A stretch of 27,572 bases of DNA from Chara braunii (Eukaryota; Streptophyta; Charophyceae; Charales; Characeae), in NCBI GenBank assembly GCA_003427395.1, contig BFEA01000553.1:1027753-1055324 (forward strand), written 5' to 3'. The notes under the pieces were generated by a model. The model was not told the origin of the DNA. It did no database searches and was given only the letters and a program-made list of their open reading frames with translations. Shown piece after piece: positions 1-10,082 of this stretch (the first letter of the stretch is position 1; the number at the start of each line of letters is the position of its first letter). The position numbers and the translations under genes were made by a program.

Positions 1-85
<85 letters not shown>
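1..85. repeat. Compound (TC)n(AC)n microsatellite
   Basis: Nineteen TC units run to base 38 and are followed by about 23 AC units to base 85. The array starts at the window edge, so its true length is unknown. Such compound dinucleotide arrays are typical of eukaryotic nuclear DNA. Confidence 0.98.
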
Positions 86-88
<3 letters not shown>

Positions 89-800
89 GCACACATATGC
101 TCACACGGGCGCCAAATGGGCAGAAAGTGAGCACCATTGCATGCACTAGCGCCTTTTTTTTTTCTTTTTCTTAGAGAAAAATACACCATTTTTCGATTTA
201 TGCATATCATCCTTGTGCAGGGTTAATCTTCCGATTTGAATGCATGTCTTGAACACGCCTTGATTCCCCCCCCCAAGTGGATTAGTGTGAGTCAAGTTGA
301 GCGCTTTTTTCAAGGGTTTCACTAACTCTAAGTTATGTGGTGAGTTGTTATCCATCAATGAAATGCATCCCTGACAGACTATCGAATTCCAACCTCCTAG
401 CATCGTCATGCTTTTTTGATTGTACGTGCGGAGTTGTTGAACATGATCCCCTCCCCCCCCCCGGCACACACACTCGCAATCGGGTTTTAACCTCTTGATA
501 ACTTGAAGCCGATGAAAGTCCCATGAAACAGTCTTAGGCATAAAGAGAGCTTTCATCATTTATTAGTGTTGATGCAATTTTCCCTAGAAGGACAATAAAA
601 GGTACCCTGAACCACAGAGGAGTGACATTCTTTATTCCTCTCTTTCTATATGCGGCATACTCAGGCACACGACACATGTTATAAATGACCGACATTGGAT
701 TTATGGGCCCTTAGGCTGCACACTCCATATTTGGGGCGGCCCAACGTAGCATAATAACAACCTTACCGTTGCTCAATAACATCGACATACAAACTACAGG
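86..800. other. Intergenic, no supported gene
   Basis: Only short open frames occur, including a minus-strand 137-codon frame (146-559) that runs through poly-C and poly-T tracts and translates into low-complexity Gly and Lys runs. I see no domain, no splice-supported structure and no RNA gene here. Confidence 0.6.
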
Positions 801-810
801 CTCGGACTCG

Positions 811-962
811 TGCCCTCACGGTAAGTCAGTGGAGCAACCCACAGGATACCCCACGGAAAGGTCAGCGAGAGCCCAAGCCACTAACACCCGCAGCGTGAGC
901 TTATGAGTGGGTCTGTGGGAAGAAGGCTAGTAGGGGCCCTCAATCAACTTACCATGAGGGCA
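811..962. repeat. 16-bp inverted repeat next to the U2-like fragment
   Basis: The 16 bases at 811-826 are the reverse complement of 947-962 with one mismatch (acttaccRtgagggca). The spacer is about 120 bases. The arms lie just downstream, in minus-strand terms, of the U2-like head at 982-1010 and may belong to the same retroposon. Confidence 0.6.
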
Positions 963-981
963 GGGGTGTGCAAACCGTAAT

Positions 982-1010
982 TTGATCTTAGCCAAAAGGG
1001 CGATAAAGGT
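982..1010 (-). pseudogene. Truncated U2 snRNA 5' end
   Basis: On the minus strand this tract reads ACCTTT-TCG-CCTTTTGGCTAAGATCAA. Compared with my recollection of the plant U2 snRNA 5' end, it agrees at about 27 of 29 positions, including the CCTTT start typical of plant U2 and the GGCTAAGATCAA block. Similarity stops abruptly after 29 bases: the branch-point-binding GTAGTA segment, the Sm site and the 3' stem-loops are absent. It cannot be a functional U2 gene. A retroposed fragment, or the 5' head of a chimeric short retroposon, fits best. No convincing upstream snRNA promoter element at the expected distance was seen. Confidence 0.7.
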
Positions 1011-1061
1011 TTATTCGATTTGAAGTTTGTATGTGGGGAAGGGTGTATGTGTATGTATGTG

Positions 1062-1081
1062 TTTTTTTTTTTTTTTTTTTT
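1062..1081. repeat. Poly(T) run of 20
   Basis: Twenty T residues follow a GT-rich stretch, just beyond the U2-like fragment in plus coordinates. A poly(A) run of about 14 follows at 1166-1179. These may be retroposon tails or simple homopolymers. Confidence 0.9.
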
Positions 1082-1405
1082 AATACTTAACTATAATTAA
1101 AAAAAAACATGACTGTGCCAAGTTGTTTCATTAAACTTTGTGTATGTGTGTGTGTGAGAGAGGGAAAAAAAAAAAAAAATCAATTGATGAAGTTGCAAAA
1201 ACAAGGATGTTATTACACTAGTGTTGCTCACCAACCAATTAACGCTATCATACGACGATTTATATAAGATCACGAAAAATACTTTTGTACTTGTTGCCAC
1301 AGTATATGGAATTTGCCCAAACGTAGGGGCACAGGGAGCGCATCCATAATGACCTTAATTTATTATTTTCGTTTTCATAGAGAGAAAAAAACACAGAGAG
1401 GACGT

Positions 1406-1425
1406 GGGGGGGGGGGGGGGGGGGG
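1406..1425 (+). repeat. Poly(G) run of 20
   Basis: Twenty consecutive G residues lie within GGACGT-G20-AGCAT. A run of this length can form intramolecular or intermolecular G-quadruplexes. It is also a place where assembly length errors are common. Confidence 0.95.
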
Positions 1426-1756
1426 AGCATAACGGGGACACACGTGGATTTTCAATATGCAACTATGACTGACTTACTTTTGTTTTATACACCCACATAC
1501 AATCGATTGTGCATACACAATGGGAAAACAACGATTGAGCGAACAATAATTCCAACATGTGTAAGCGCAGGCACAACAATGGTTGCAACAACAATAACAA
1601 ATGCAGTAGTAGCAAAATCGATCACCACATATAAACCAATAACAACAATAAAATACACTAACGCAACAGACCTAACCCAACATCTTGCAACAATATGGAT
1701 CGGGGGTGACCAATCAATCCCTAACAGAGGTTGCAGAGTTAAAAAGTAAATGTTAT

Positions 1757-2577
1757 GAGGAAAGTGAGGTTGAAGTATGTCATACCATTTCGTTTATAAA
1801 AGAGGACACAAAAGATAGAATGAAATACTAAAATGAAAATATACTCCAACCCCCTCTCCCTATATATAATGAGCATAGTGAGTCAACCTCACTCTAACAC
1901 TAAAATCTACAAACTCGAAAGATAAGAGAACGACATGATCTGCACTCAAAACATAAAAGAACAGCCATTTCGTCAAAACGAACATATTATATTTTTTGAA
2001 CGAAATCAAAACTGATTTTTTTTGCCAAAATTCGGTCGGAATTTTTTGCTCCTGGGGGTCCGGCGTTCCCAAAACATTGGACCCCCTACATGTATCTGGG
2101 CTATGCATAGACCACATACATGTAGGGGGTCCGGCGTTTTGGGAACGCCGGACCCCATGAGCAAAAAATTTCGACCGGATTTTGGCAAAAAAAATCAGTT
2201 TTGATTTCGTTCAAAAAATATAATATGTCCGTTTTGATGAAATGGTTGTTCAAGATAAGGACGGCGACTAAGTAAGCCCGGTCCCGCTTTATAGCGGATA
2301 AATCCTCAATTGTCATCCTGATTTTAATGATTAGCCAGCTATTTGACACCATGAACGTTGTTCATTGATAAAAGATAGAAGAGTAAGAGCAATGTTTTGC
2401 AAATTTATAATTTTGGTGTTACTTTGATAGACCGAGGTTAACTCGTTGTGCTCCTAGTCCGTAGTGAGGGTTTGTTTCAGGTTCATTTTTAGCTTACTAT
2501 TTTCATTCAATTTTTTGTGTCCTTCTTAAAGTTTATAGTCAAAATGGTTTGCTAAACTTCAGCCTCACTTTCCTCAA
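1757..2577. mobile_element. Long foldback (palindromic) element
   Basis: The two ends are inverted copies. Reading inward from 1757 and from 2577 (reverse complement), both begin TGAGGAAAGTGAGG, then share TGAAGT, ACCATTT, TATAAA, GGACACAAAA and TGAATGAAA-like blocks over more than 90 bp. Further inward they share GAGCAYARYGAGTYAACCTC blocks, down to a central palindrome at 1959-2251. The right arm carries about 120 bases (roughly 2252-2370) with no counterpart on the left, so the fold is asymmetric. No transposase frame is present. This is a non-autonomous foldback or MITE-type element; the superfamily cannot be assigned because no clear target-site duplication was found. Confidence 0.75.
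1959..2251. repeat. Near-perfect 293-bp palindrome
   Basis: The centre is the self-complementary TATGCATA at 2102-2109. The arms match outward for about 146 bases each, with only around ten differences and a one-base indel in a G run. Each arm carries a GGGGTCCGGCGTTcccAAAAC block. In the right arm this block is itself a small hairpin (TCCGGCGTT / AACGCCGGA at 2132-2154). Transcription through it would give a long double-stranded RNA hairpin. Confidence 0.93.
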
Positions 2578-3200
2578 AGTATTCAATTGACCCTCACACA
2601 GACTCGCTTGGGGCTAGGTTGGTCAACCCTGTAAATTCGTGGATTTTTATGCTACTTTTATGGATCGAGGTTGATCGTTGTGCTTTTTTTGGCACATGGA
2701 TTCGTTGAGGTTTATTTTATTTTTTGCATTCTATTGCATCTTTTGCATCCTCCTCTATCGAAGAAATGTTATGACTCGCATTTCCCCGCTTGGAAGAAAC
2801 AACTTTGTTGACATGCCCATAAGATTCATACGTGAAGCGTCTACTCTTCGAGTATTTGCCTGACCCGTAGTACCTTTATTTACAGCAGCAGCCTACCAAT
2901 ATACGTGCAGCGCAACACACGTCTGGTTCTGTATACGGTCAGCAGACAAAAAGAAGCCTAAATCAAAGGAATCGAAAGAGCACATCGCATACTTCAGCAG
3001 TACGAATCTGTCGGCAGTTGGATGAGACTAACTATACATTCGTTGGTTGTTTCGATATCTATAGCCTTTCCTCAAGATATTCAATTGTTTCCACTGTAAC
3101 CTTACTTGCGGTAAGTGATTAACCTTGTACATTGATCAAAGATAAGAGAGTAAAAACATTATTTAAAAAAATAAAAATGTTAAATTTTATCTCACTAAAT
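2401..3200 (+). repeat. Diverged tandem copies related to the foldback right arm
   Basis: The block at 2401-2455 (ATTT.ATAATTTT...GATCGAGGTT..CGTTGTGCT) recurs in the same orientation at 2633-2690. The blocks TTCCTCAA-RTATTCAATTG at 2570 and 3070, and TTGATMAAAGATARRAGAGTAA at 2367 and 3133, also recur. Order and spacing are partly kept. These look like degenerated neighbouring copies or a partial duplication of the element at 1757-2577. Confidence 0.6.
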
Positions 3201-5120
3201 AACATTCTTATCTACAATTTCGCTCTCTTTCTGTATCGGAAAAGAAATATTTGCAAAATTATGGTTAAAATTTTTATTAAAGTTATGGTAAATGACTTTA
3301 TTAATTCTACTAAAATTAGTTGAGAAAAAATCGATAAAATCATAACTACAACTATCAAAGCCCTGATGACAAAGTAGATAATGAAAATAAAGGGACAAAT
3401 AATTTTAAAGGTCGTACTTCATAAGAACAAAAATTGTCAATTTGAAGCGAGGATAAAGGGTGGACAATGTTGTTTATAACTGCTAGTAAAAAAAAAATAT
3501 ATGGTCATGTAAAATAAAAATGATATGAGAACATAGTCTCTATCACAGTTCTTATACATAAAATAATTTGAAGTCAGTTGTGTACCTTATCCATAAGATT
3601 AATAATAAAATAATATTTAACACCCTTATGTAAGTTACATAAATCTTAATCTTAAATGATCGACTTATTATAAAACTAAAATGAGCAAAACAAATAAAAA
3701 TAAACATTTTTCATATTAGGATAAGGATTTAAAAAATGACTTAAGATATGAAGTCTATAAAAGAATTGAGACCCTCACCATATTTATACCTCAATCATGG
3801 TAAAGGCATTGCACCCCTTACGCTCATAAATAATAAATTATGATAAAAAAAAATTGACAGCATCTCCTCCCTACCGAATCGGTTACAAGTATGTTATATC
3901 CCCTTTGTTAAAAATAAAAAAGGTAACAAGTTGGTCATGACCCCTTTGTTAAAAGGAAAAAAAGTCAGATGAGAGTTGCGCGAATCTGGAAAGGTCAGAC
4001 TGTCTATCAAAAAAAAAAAAAAAAAAAAAAAAATAGAAACAAAAGGTTATATGAGATATGCAATAAAACAACTCAACGAAAACTTGTCAAAGTTGTTCAT
4101 ACGGGAAACATTACTACCTATCTGTATGAAGTATCCGAAGTGGGATTAAAACCTAAATAGGATACCTATTGTAGTTCATGGTTTACCTCAATAAATGAAT
4201 GATCTCAACAGGCGTATCATAGAAAGAGTAAAAAATATTGACTCTAATACCCTATATTACACTTTATCAGATCAAACAACTTATTAAAAAAATGAATTGA
4301 AAAATATCATGGGATAACATTTATCGAACTCCCAACAAACTCTCAAATAAAAAATATTGCATTACTTATTTGTAAAAAACTATGCTATATATAAAATTAT
4401 TACGTATTGAACATATGGTGATAATGACAAAAAAATCAAAATAATTTTAATTTCATCAATGTCCATTGTAGTCACTCTAACTGCAATGATGATAAAAATT
4501 TCATTATTTGATGCACAAAATGAACAAGAAACAATAAATTAACTATGAAGGTTTGACTAAACCAATTAAAAATAATAATAATAATAATGTAAAAATATAG
4601 TACAATGTTGATTTTTGTACCTCAACCATCATATTTAAGAGTTGGGGAGCAATTTAGTTCGTACACTTTTTCGTTCCTCTTGTGTTCTTCACAGCTTAGA
4701 TGATTGTTTAGTTGATCCAAACTAACTTTGGCATAAAGAATTTTAACGATAATAGTCTCGTCAAAGTCTTGAATTAAAAAAATAAAATTATACAACACTT
4801 TATTAAGGATGGGGAGTATGGTAATTATTCAGATGCAGTATGTATCCAAGAGATCCGCCTTTTGTGTTTCATCCAATACAGGGTTATAAAAAAAATGAGT
4901 GCAACCACTTACTACATTTTTAAAGTCTTATAAATCGATGACATTGATAGGGGTGGGAATAAAACAAACCACGATCTTCAAAACAAATCAGTTGTCATAA
5001 TTAATATAATAGGCAATAAAAAAAATGCACTCAGTGAAAAATATATATGTATGTATAAGTTGAAGGGGACAAAGTTTAACTCTTTACATTTCAAATAGAT
5101 CTTGTGTTCACATTACAAGA
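3200..5120. other. AT-rich intergenic DNA with a poly(A)-tailed retroposon scar
   Basis: The region is strongly AT-rich and has no coding frame of substance. A 25-base A run at 4009-4033 directly follows a sequence ending CAGACTGTCTATC, which is how a retroposed (SINE-like) 3' end would look; no A or B box could be confirmed upstream. A short duplication (CCCCTTTGTTAAAA) occurs at about 3900 and 3941. An (AAT)n microsatellite lies near 4570-4588. Confidence 0.55.
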
Positions 5121-5181
5121 TTAATGGGGTTTTGAAGGTAATAATAGATGCCTATACGAGGTGTACGGATCTCATTCACTC

Positions 5182-6083
5182 TTCTCGTCGTCTTACCACA
5201 ATCAGAGGGATGGTCAGATTGAGGTCACCAACAAAACTCTCGGTAATATCCATGAAAAGTTTATGAGGGACGACCAAAAGTGAAACTTACACTTAGCCCA
5301 CGCGGAGATTGTGTACAACCATACCGTTTCACTAGCCACGGGATGTCGTTATTCTATTGCGAGCTCAGCTACCACCCTCGCATACCCACGAACTTCATTC
5401 GACGTCGCGGTTGTGTCCAGACACTTGTTGTCTTGCGCTCAACGCCTGGATCGTACACATGGTGACGATGTGCTCGTCGACGTACGTCACTTGAAGCTCG
5501 AAGTAGATACACTTCATAAGTTCATATGTCGTTTTTTCAACTCATGCCGCATCCTTCAGAGTGTCGGTTCTAGTACTGTCGCTAATCCGGCCAACTTCCC
5601 TGTGAAGTTGCCCGATTACCTTTGACATGCTCGCGTACACGATATTTACCACGTCTCTTTTCGACGATCTTATTGCAGACCGTCCACGTGATTCGTCGGA
5701 CGCCCTTATGAGCGTCCTCCACCTATCATGGTGGACGATCACGAAGAGTTCGTTGTTTCTGACATCGTATCTCACCAATTGCTGACGATACCCTTCCACG
5801 CATCGAGTACCTTGTGGGTTCGAAGGAATATCCTAGTGAGGAGGTGACTTGGTTGCCCCTCGAGTACTCAGAGCACGCCCGGATGTTGATGCGTGCATAT
5901 GTTCGTGTTCGTTGTGCTGAGACATCTGCTCTTACTAAGCCGACATCTGCTCTTCCTTTTCCTCTGACTGAGGAGATTGTTGAGGACGAGTCAATTCCAT
6001 GTGAGGTCATTCTTCAACAACAAACGAACACCTTTGCTCGTCCACAACGCACTTGTCGACCCCCTTGGCACCTCGACGACTGA
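5182..6083 (+). pseudogene. Ty3/Gypsy chromovirus pol 3' end (integrase C-terminal region and chromodomain)
   Basis: Frame 1 from 5182 reads SSYHNQRDGQIEVTNKTLGN, the familiar HPQTDGQTEVVNRTLGN block at the end of the integrase core. It continues HAEIVYNHTVSLATG (family AEFAYNRSxxxSTG). It then reaches a shortened linker with CRILQSVGS...KLPDYL and RVHDIYHVS (family YRVLxRVGxVAYxLxLPxxxxIHPVFHVS). A chromodomain follows: EEFVVSDIVSHQ in frame 1, then after a shift near 5780-5797 RIEYLVGSKEYPSEEVTWLP in frame 3. The tail ends RPQRTCRPPWHLDD before a stop at 6081-6083. In-frame stops lie at 5281 (TGA where Trp is usual), 5626 and 5689. About 50 residues of the usual GDLV-type linker appear deleted. 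The element is dead; only its 3' end is present. Confidence 0.85.
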
Positions 6084-7454
6084 CACTCTCACCACCTATC
6101 TATCTTCCCACTGACTCACACCTCCAGGTACTCCATCTTCAACTTCTTCAGGATGTTAGCATTTCTCTACTTAGACATCGACTCAACTCCTTCGTCATCG
6201 ATGTCATCAACCACCTCGACGACTTAAACTACCTTATCGATTTCGGATACTTTATTTGTTTCAACTACTTTTAAATTGAACATGATTACTTTACGCCACC
6301 ACCCTACCTTGTGCATTCCTTTGTATGTGTTGCATGATAGTTCTCACATAGCTGGTTCTTCATGAGTTGGGTTTTCCCTTGGCATCGCACAGGCATTGGA
6401 ACCGTGGTGTTATTTTGGCTTCCCTGCTCCCAAATCAGGCTTCCTTCCTAGTCGGTGAGTTGTGTGCATGTTCCCCTCACCCACTACCCTCATCACCCTA
6501 GTGTCGGTCATTGGATGCCTTCAGTTAGGCATATCTTCACCCTATTCCAGACTCCCCTTTCATGGTTGACCCTGCATGGTGTCACCCTTTCGTCGAGCAT
6601 TACTCACCTTGATAGTCTATCTGTAAGAGTCATTGGTTTTATTTCGCTACCACTCCCTCGCCTTGAGCCTGATGACTTATCCCATTTTTTTGTGTAGTTG
6701 CCCTTAGGAATTTCGATTCTTAAGCTGCATTCACCTCCTCTGAGACAATCCCACTCTTATTTGTTCAGTGACACAACATTCTCTCGTTCCATATTGTTAT
6801 TTTTCCCTTTCAGCACCGAGGCAGTTGCCTCTAGGACTTTAAAACAGTACCATGCCACATTTCATTTTTTGTTGATAGCTAGGACGTGTTTATCAAACAT
6901 TTGCTTTCGTTCTGATATTATATAGCTTAGGCTGCATCGCATCATGAACCCTGCATGGAGCTTGCTCCGCATCCTAAATTTTCTCGATTTTATTGCTGCA
7001 AAGTTCCGTTGCTTTTGCGAAAATACATTTATGGCTCTCACGATCCACTAGTACATATCGTGCAGCGTGTCTCTGGCTGCCTGACCTAGAGCCAGGGCTA
7101 TGTGGCTATTTTGCTTATTCGGTCTGTGGGACCAGGTAGTGGCCTGACCCCACAGGCCGTGTGTTCATTAAGTCTTGTCCTGTCCTGCTCGGTACCAGTG
7201 TCGGTATCAGGCTAGTTCAGTAAGTCCGTTGGGGGTATACCCAAAGTGAAGTTTGTTTCCATGCCAATTCTTCATTTGCATAGTTTGGAGTACATGTGTG
7301 TTGAATCCGCGTTGGAGCTGCTCTGTCCCTTCGAGTTCCATTTTCATCTCCCCTATCCTTATCCTTTGGTCCTGATCCTGACTGACCGCCATCCCAACGC
7401 GTCAATCATACAAGTTGCCAGTAATTCTTGATCATTTTGTTCTTCCGAGTAGAG
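6084..7454 (+). other. Sequence downstream of the chromovirus gene, no gene seen
   Basis: This pyrimidine-rich stretch holds several 60-80 codon frames without recognisable domains. It may be the element's 3' untranslated region or decayed 3' LTR. I could not find a polypurine tract or a matching 5' LTR in the window to confirm that. Confidence 0.4.
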
Positions 7455-7473
7455 TGTGAGGATCCCGACCTCC
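7455..7473 (+). repeat. LTR-end-like motif, copy 1
   Basis: TGTGAGGATCCCGACCTCC resembles the TG-initiated 5' ends of some plant LTRs. It agrees with 9595-9612 at 16 of 18 positions. No paired CA end or target duplication was found, so LTR status is only suggested. Confidence 0.3.
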
Positions 7474-7544
7474 ATTATTTCATCGGATAATACAAGCCTT
7501 GAGCATTGGGCCCGTTTTAAAAAAAAAACAAAAACAAAAAACTA

Positions 7545-7997
7545 GGACGCGATTATGGTTTAAGGTTCTAAATGCATTTAAAAAAGTCATTTTGCAGTCC
7601 AGTCCGGTCCAAAGTTTACAATGCAATTGAGACTCCGTATTGCATAAAAGTTGCACTGCGGAGTTCGTAACTGCAGTTTAATCAGGCATGTGCCCGTTTT
7701 TTTTTTTTTTTTTTTTCCCCTTCGGACGTGGCCGAGGCATCTCGTTGTGTGGTTGGGCCACGATCGAGATGCCTTAACAACAGGAAAAAAAAGAAGAGAT
7801 GCCTTAGCTACGCCTAAGGGGGAAAAAACAAAACAAAACAAACATCCATCGTGTGTCTGATTGAACTGCAGTTACGAACTCCACAGTGTGACTTTTCGGC
7901 ACAACGGAGTTTTTACTGCATTGTAAACTTTGGATATGACTGGACTGCGAAACAACAGTTTGAAACGCATTTAGAAACTGCCTTTGTGACTGCGCCC
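7545..7997. mobile_element. 453-bp MITE with ~145-bp terminal inverted repeats
   Basis: The left end (GGACGCGATTATGG..., 7545 on) and the reverse complement of the right end (GGGCGCAGTCACAAAGG..., from 7997) align over about 145 bp. They share TTCTAAATGC, GCAGTCCAGTC, GTCCAAAGTTTACAATGCA, ACTCCGT and GGAGTTCGTAACTGCAGTT. The middle holds T20 (7697-7716) and a second small inverted repeat built on GAGGCATCTCG / CGAGATGCCTT (about 7733-7775). No transposase is encoded. The long inverted repeats and GGGCGC ends suggest a plant DNA transposon derivative (Harbinger, hAT or Mutator type). The target duplication is unclear, so the superfamily is open. Confidence 0.8.
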
Positions 7998-9143
7998 TGA
8001 TTACCCCAAAAGAAAGCAAAAAAATAAAAGAAACTAGTTGCGGGATAGAAACATGGGATAGTCAGGTTTTCTTTGTCGGAGAAGGTCACCCAGTGTCGCT
8101 CCCACCACTTCTGCCACTTATTTGAAATATGACACTCCCCCCACAAGTGTTGCATTGACTTTGTAGCATTTGAGCATCTGTCCCATTGAGTTCCCTCATC
8201 CATCCGACGGTCCTGAAACCATTTGGCAGTAAGGACTGCCAGGTGGGACTGTAGCCACGCTAGGGAGGTGAGCTTCTGGGAGGGAACCTCTTTTAGTTCT
8301 AACCAAAGCATTGTCAGTTCCTTTTCTGAAGGTGGTTCAAGTTCGACCTTCGGACATCGGTGGTACCATCTGTCTACAATTAATTCAATAGCATGAGGCA
8401 ATTTTCTATGTAACAAGAGCACTAGCTTTGAGGACAGTTTTCCCAGGCCCTAGGTGGGATCGTTGTCTTCCTGCCAAGTCTTCCTACCAACTGCATGCTC
8501 TCGGATCTATCCTCATGTCACTTAGCACGAATGCATCAACCACTACTAGTAGCAAATCCTGCTCAGTAGCGGATCTTGGAGGAAGACGACGTACTCGATT
8601 CTCCTCAAGTTCGTTTAGCCCATATTTCCAGGTGATCTCCGAAATGACTATTTCCGGGAAGTTTGTCAGTAGTGGTTCATAATTTTCCAGCCAACTCTTA
8701 TCCGAACCGTCTTCGAATCATTCTTGTAGCCTGTAGAAATGGGCCTCCACTCTCTGTCTCTCGACGTACCAGGAGTCTATCAGATTAACTCCCTCTGGGC
8801 CAATAAGGGTTACACAGTCTTTTCTCAATTCGAAGAATCTGACTTCCTTGTGTGGGAGTTGACCCAACTTATCCTTCAGTTTCTCCACCGATATCCAAGA
8901 GTTCATCAGATCGTCACATGGATCTGCAACAATGGAGACCCCTGACGTCTCAGGCGACAAAGGGTGGGAGTACATTGCACAGGTGGCCTGATTGGCAATG
9001 TTGTGGACCATCTGGCCAAGAACGGAAGACGCTTTCAAAGGGAGCCACTTCAAGAACCACATGCTGATAAAATCTTCAGATGCCTTGTGGGAACCCTGAT
9101 TAAAGTTGATTGGATTCGGACAGTCCAACGTGAGAACAGACAA
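7998..9143 (-). pseudogene. Unrecognised intronless coding region, broken
   Basis: A minus-strand reading starts with Met at 9143 and runs 141 codons to a TGA at 8718-8720. The same frame continues 77 more codons (FEDGSDKSWLENYEPLL...) to a TAG at 8484-8486. A different frame then continues from about 8422 (LPHAIELIVDRWYHRCPKVE..., WFQDRRMDEG, HLWGECHISNKWQKWWERHW) until it runs into the MITE at 7997. The amino acid mix is protein-like: Trp- and Leu-rich segments, no low complexity, and charged residues well distributed. I recognise no domain. Over 1.1 kb without a needed intron suggests a transposon protein or a retroposed gene copy. The MITE lies at its 3' end. The first Met is only the first available start; the real start may lie upstream. 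Confidence 0.5.
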
Positions 9144-10080
9144 TCAGGTATGAAATGGTTCAAGGAAACATGAACGTTGGATGAACGCTTGGCTAAGATT
9201 TCCCCATAAGGAAGACTGGAGATCACAAGGTGGTTGAAGTGAGTAGCTTAGGGTCAAAAATACCCTGTTGACCAGAATAAGTAGGAGTAATAATCAAGTT
9301 AGTTTTGGGATTGTGTGGTTTTTATTGCCCTGTGGGGACACTTTATTCTGAAGAACCAAGCACAATCAGTTCCAGTCGGGGCCACAATAGACCACAAAGG
9401 GTAGGGAGGGTAGGAGAGTGTCACCTTTCTCAAAAGGGAACAAACGTTCCTCCCGGACACATTGGGCCAGGGTAGGATAGGAAGAAATCCAGTCAAGTTT
9501 TAGAACAGAATTAACGAGTGTTGGTTGGTCAGAATGGTATGAAATGCATATAAGCGAAATCAGATGATGCTACCGAGATAACGCCGGGTTTGATTGTGAG
9601 GTCCCCGACCTCTTGCAATTGATGTTTTGGAAAAAAATTAATTTTTTTTCTTTTTGAAACTAATCTATATTTTTCTCTCATTTTTTTTTTTTTTTATATA
9701 TATTTTCCTCATCTATCTCATCCTCTCGCTATTTTATGTATAGCACGGGGGAACACCAACCAAACCTGGAACTCTCCCAAGCCCACAGTGTAGGTTGGCA
9801 CCACAACAGTGGTGCGAGAGAAAGGCTTGTATCAACCCTCATCTCAATTATGAGTGGTCATCAACCGTTCCCGAGAGGGGAAACCGACGATGCTAGTGCC
9901 GAGCATCTTTGGCCAGTCACTCGCACCTCCCCTTACCCCCCTCCAACTCCACATGAGCAGTGTCTAACCGGCAACATCATTGCTGCATAGCAACCAATAA
10001 TATTGACCAAGGTCCGCGTATATGTCTGGGCAAGCTTGGTGTTCTGCAAGCTAGAGATAAACCAATAAATTGAGGTTTGG
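9144..10080. other. Intergenic, with an LTR-end-like motif and T-rich tracts
   Basis: No gene is supported. A second TGTGAGGTCCCCGACCTC motif begins at 9595. It is followed by T-rich DNA and a TATA-like TTTTATGTATAG near 9733, which would suit a small decayed LTR. The open frames here (60-84 codons) show no conserved features. Confidence 0.4.
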
Positions 10081-10082
10081 GG

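Noticed and set aside
146-559. Minus-strand 137-codon ORF
   Set aside because: It depends on poly-C and poly-T tracts, gives Gly and Lys runs, and has no domain.
1444-1749. Plus-strand 101-codon ORF rich in Thr
   Set aside because: It is produced by ACA/ACAATA-rich low-complexity DNA; no domain is seen.
2006-2204. Matching ORFs on both strands around 2.0-2.2 kb
   Set aside because: They are mirror images caused by the palindrome, not two related genes.
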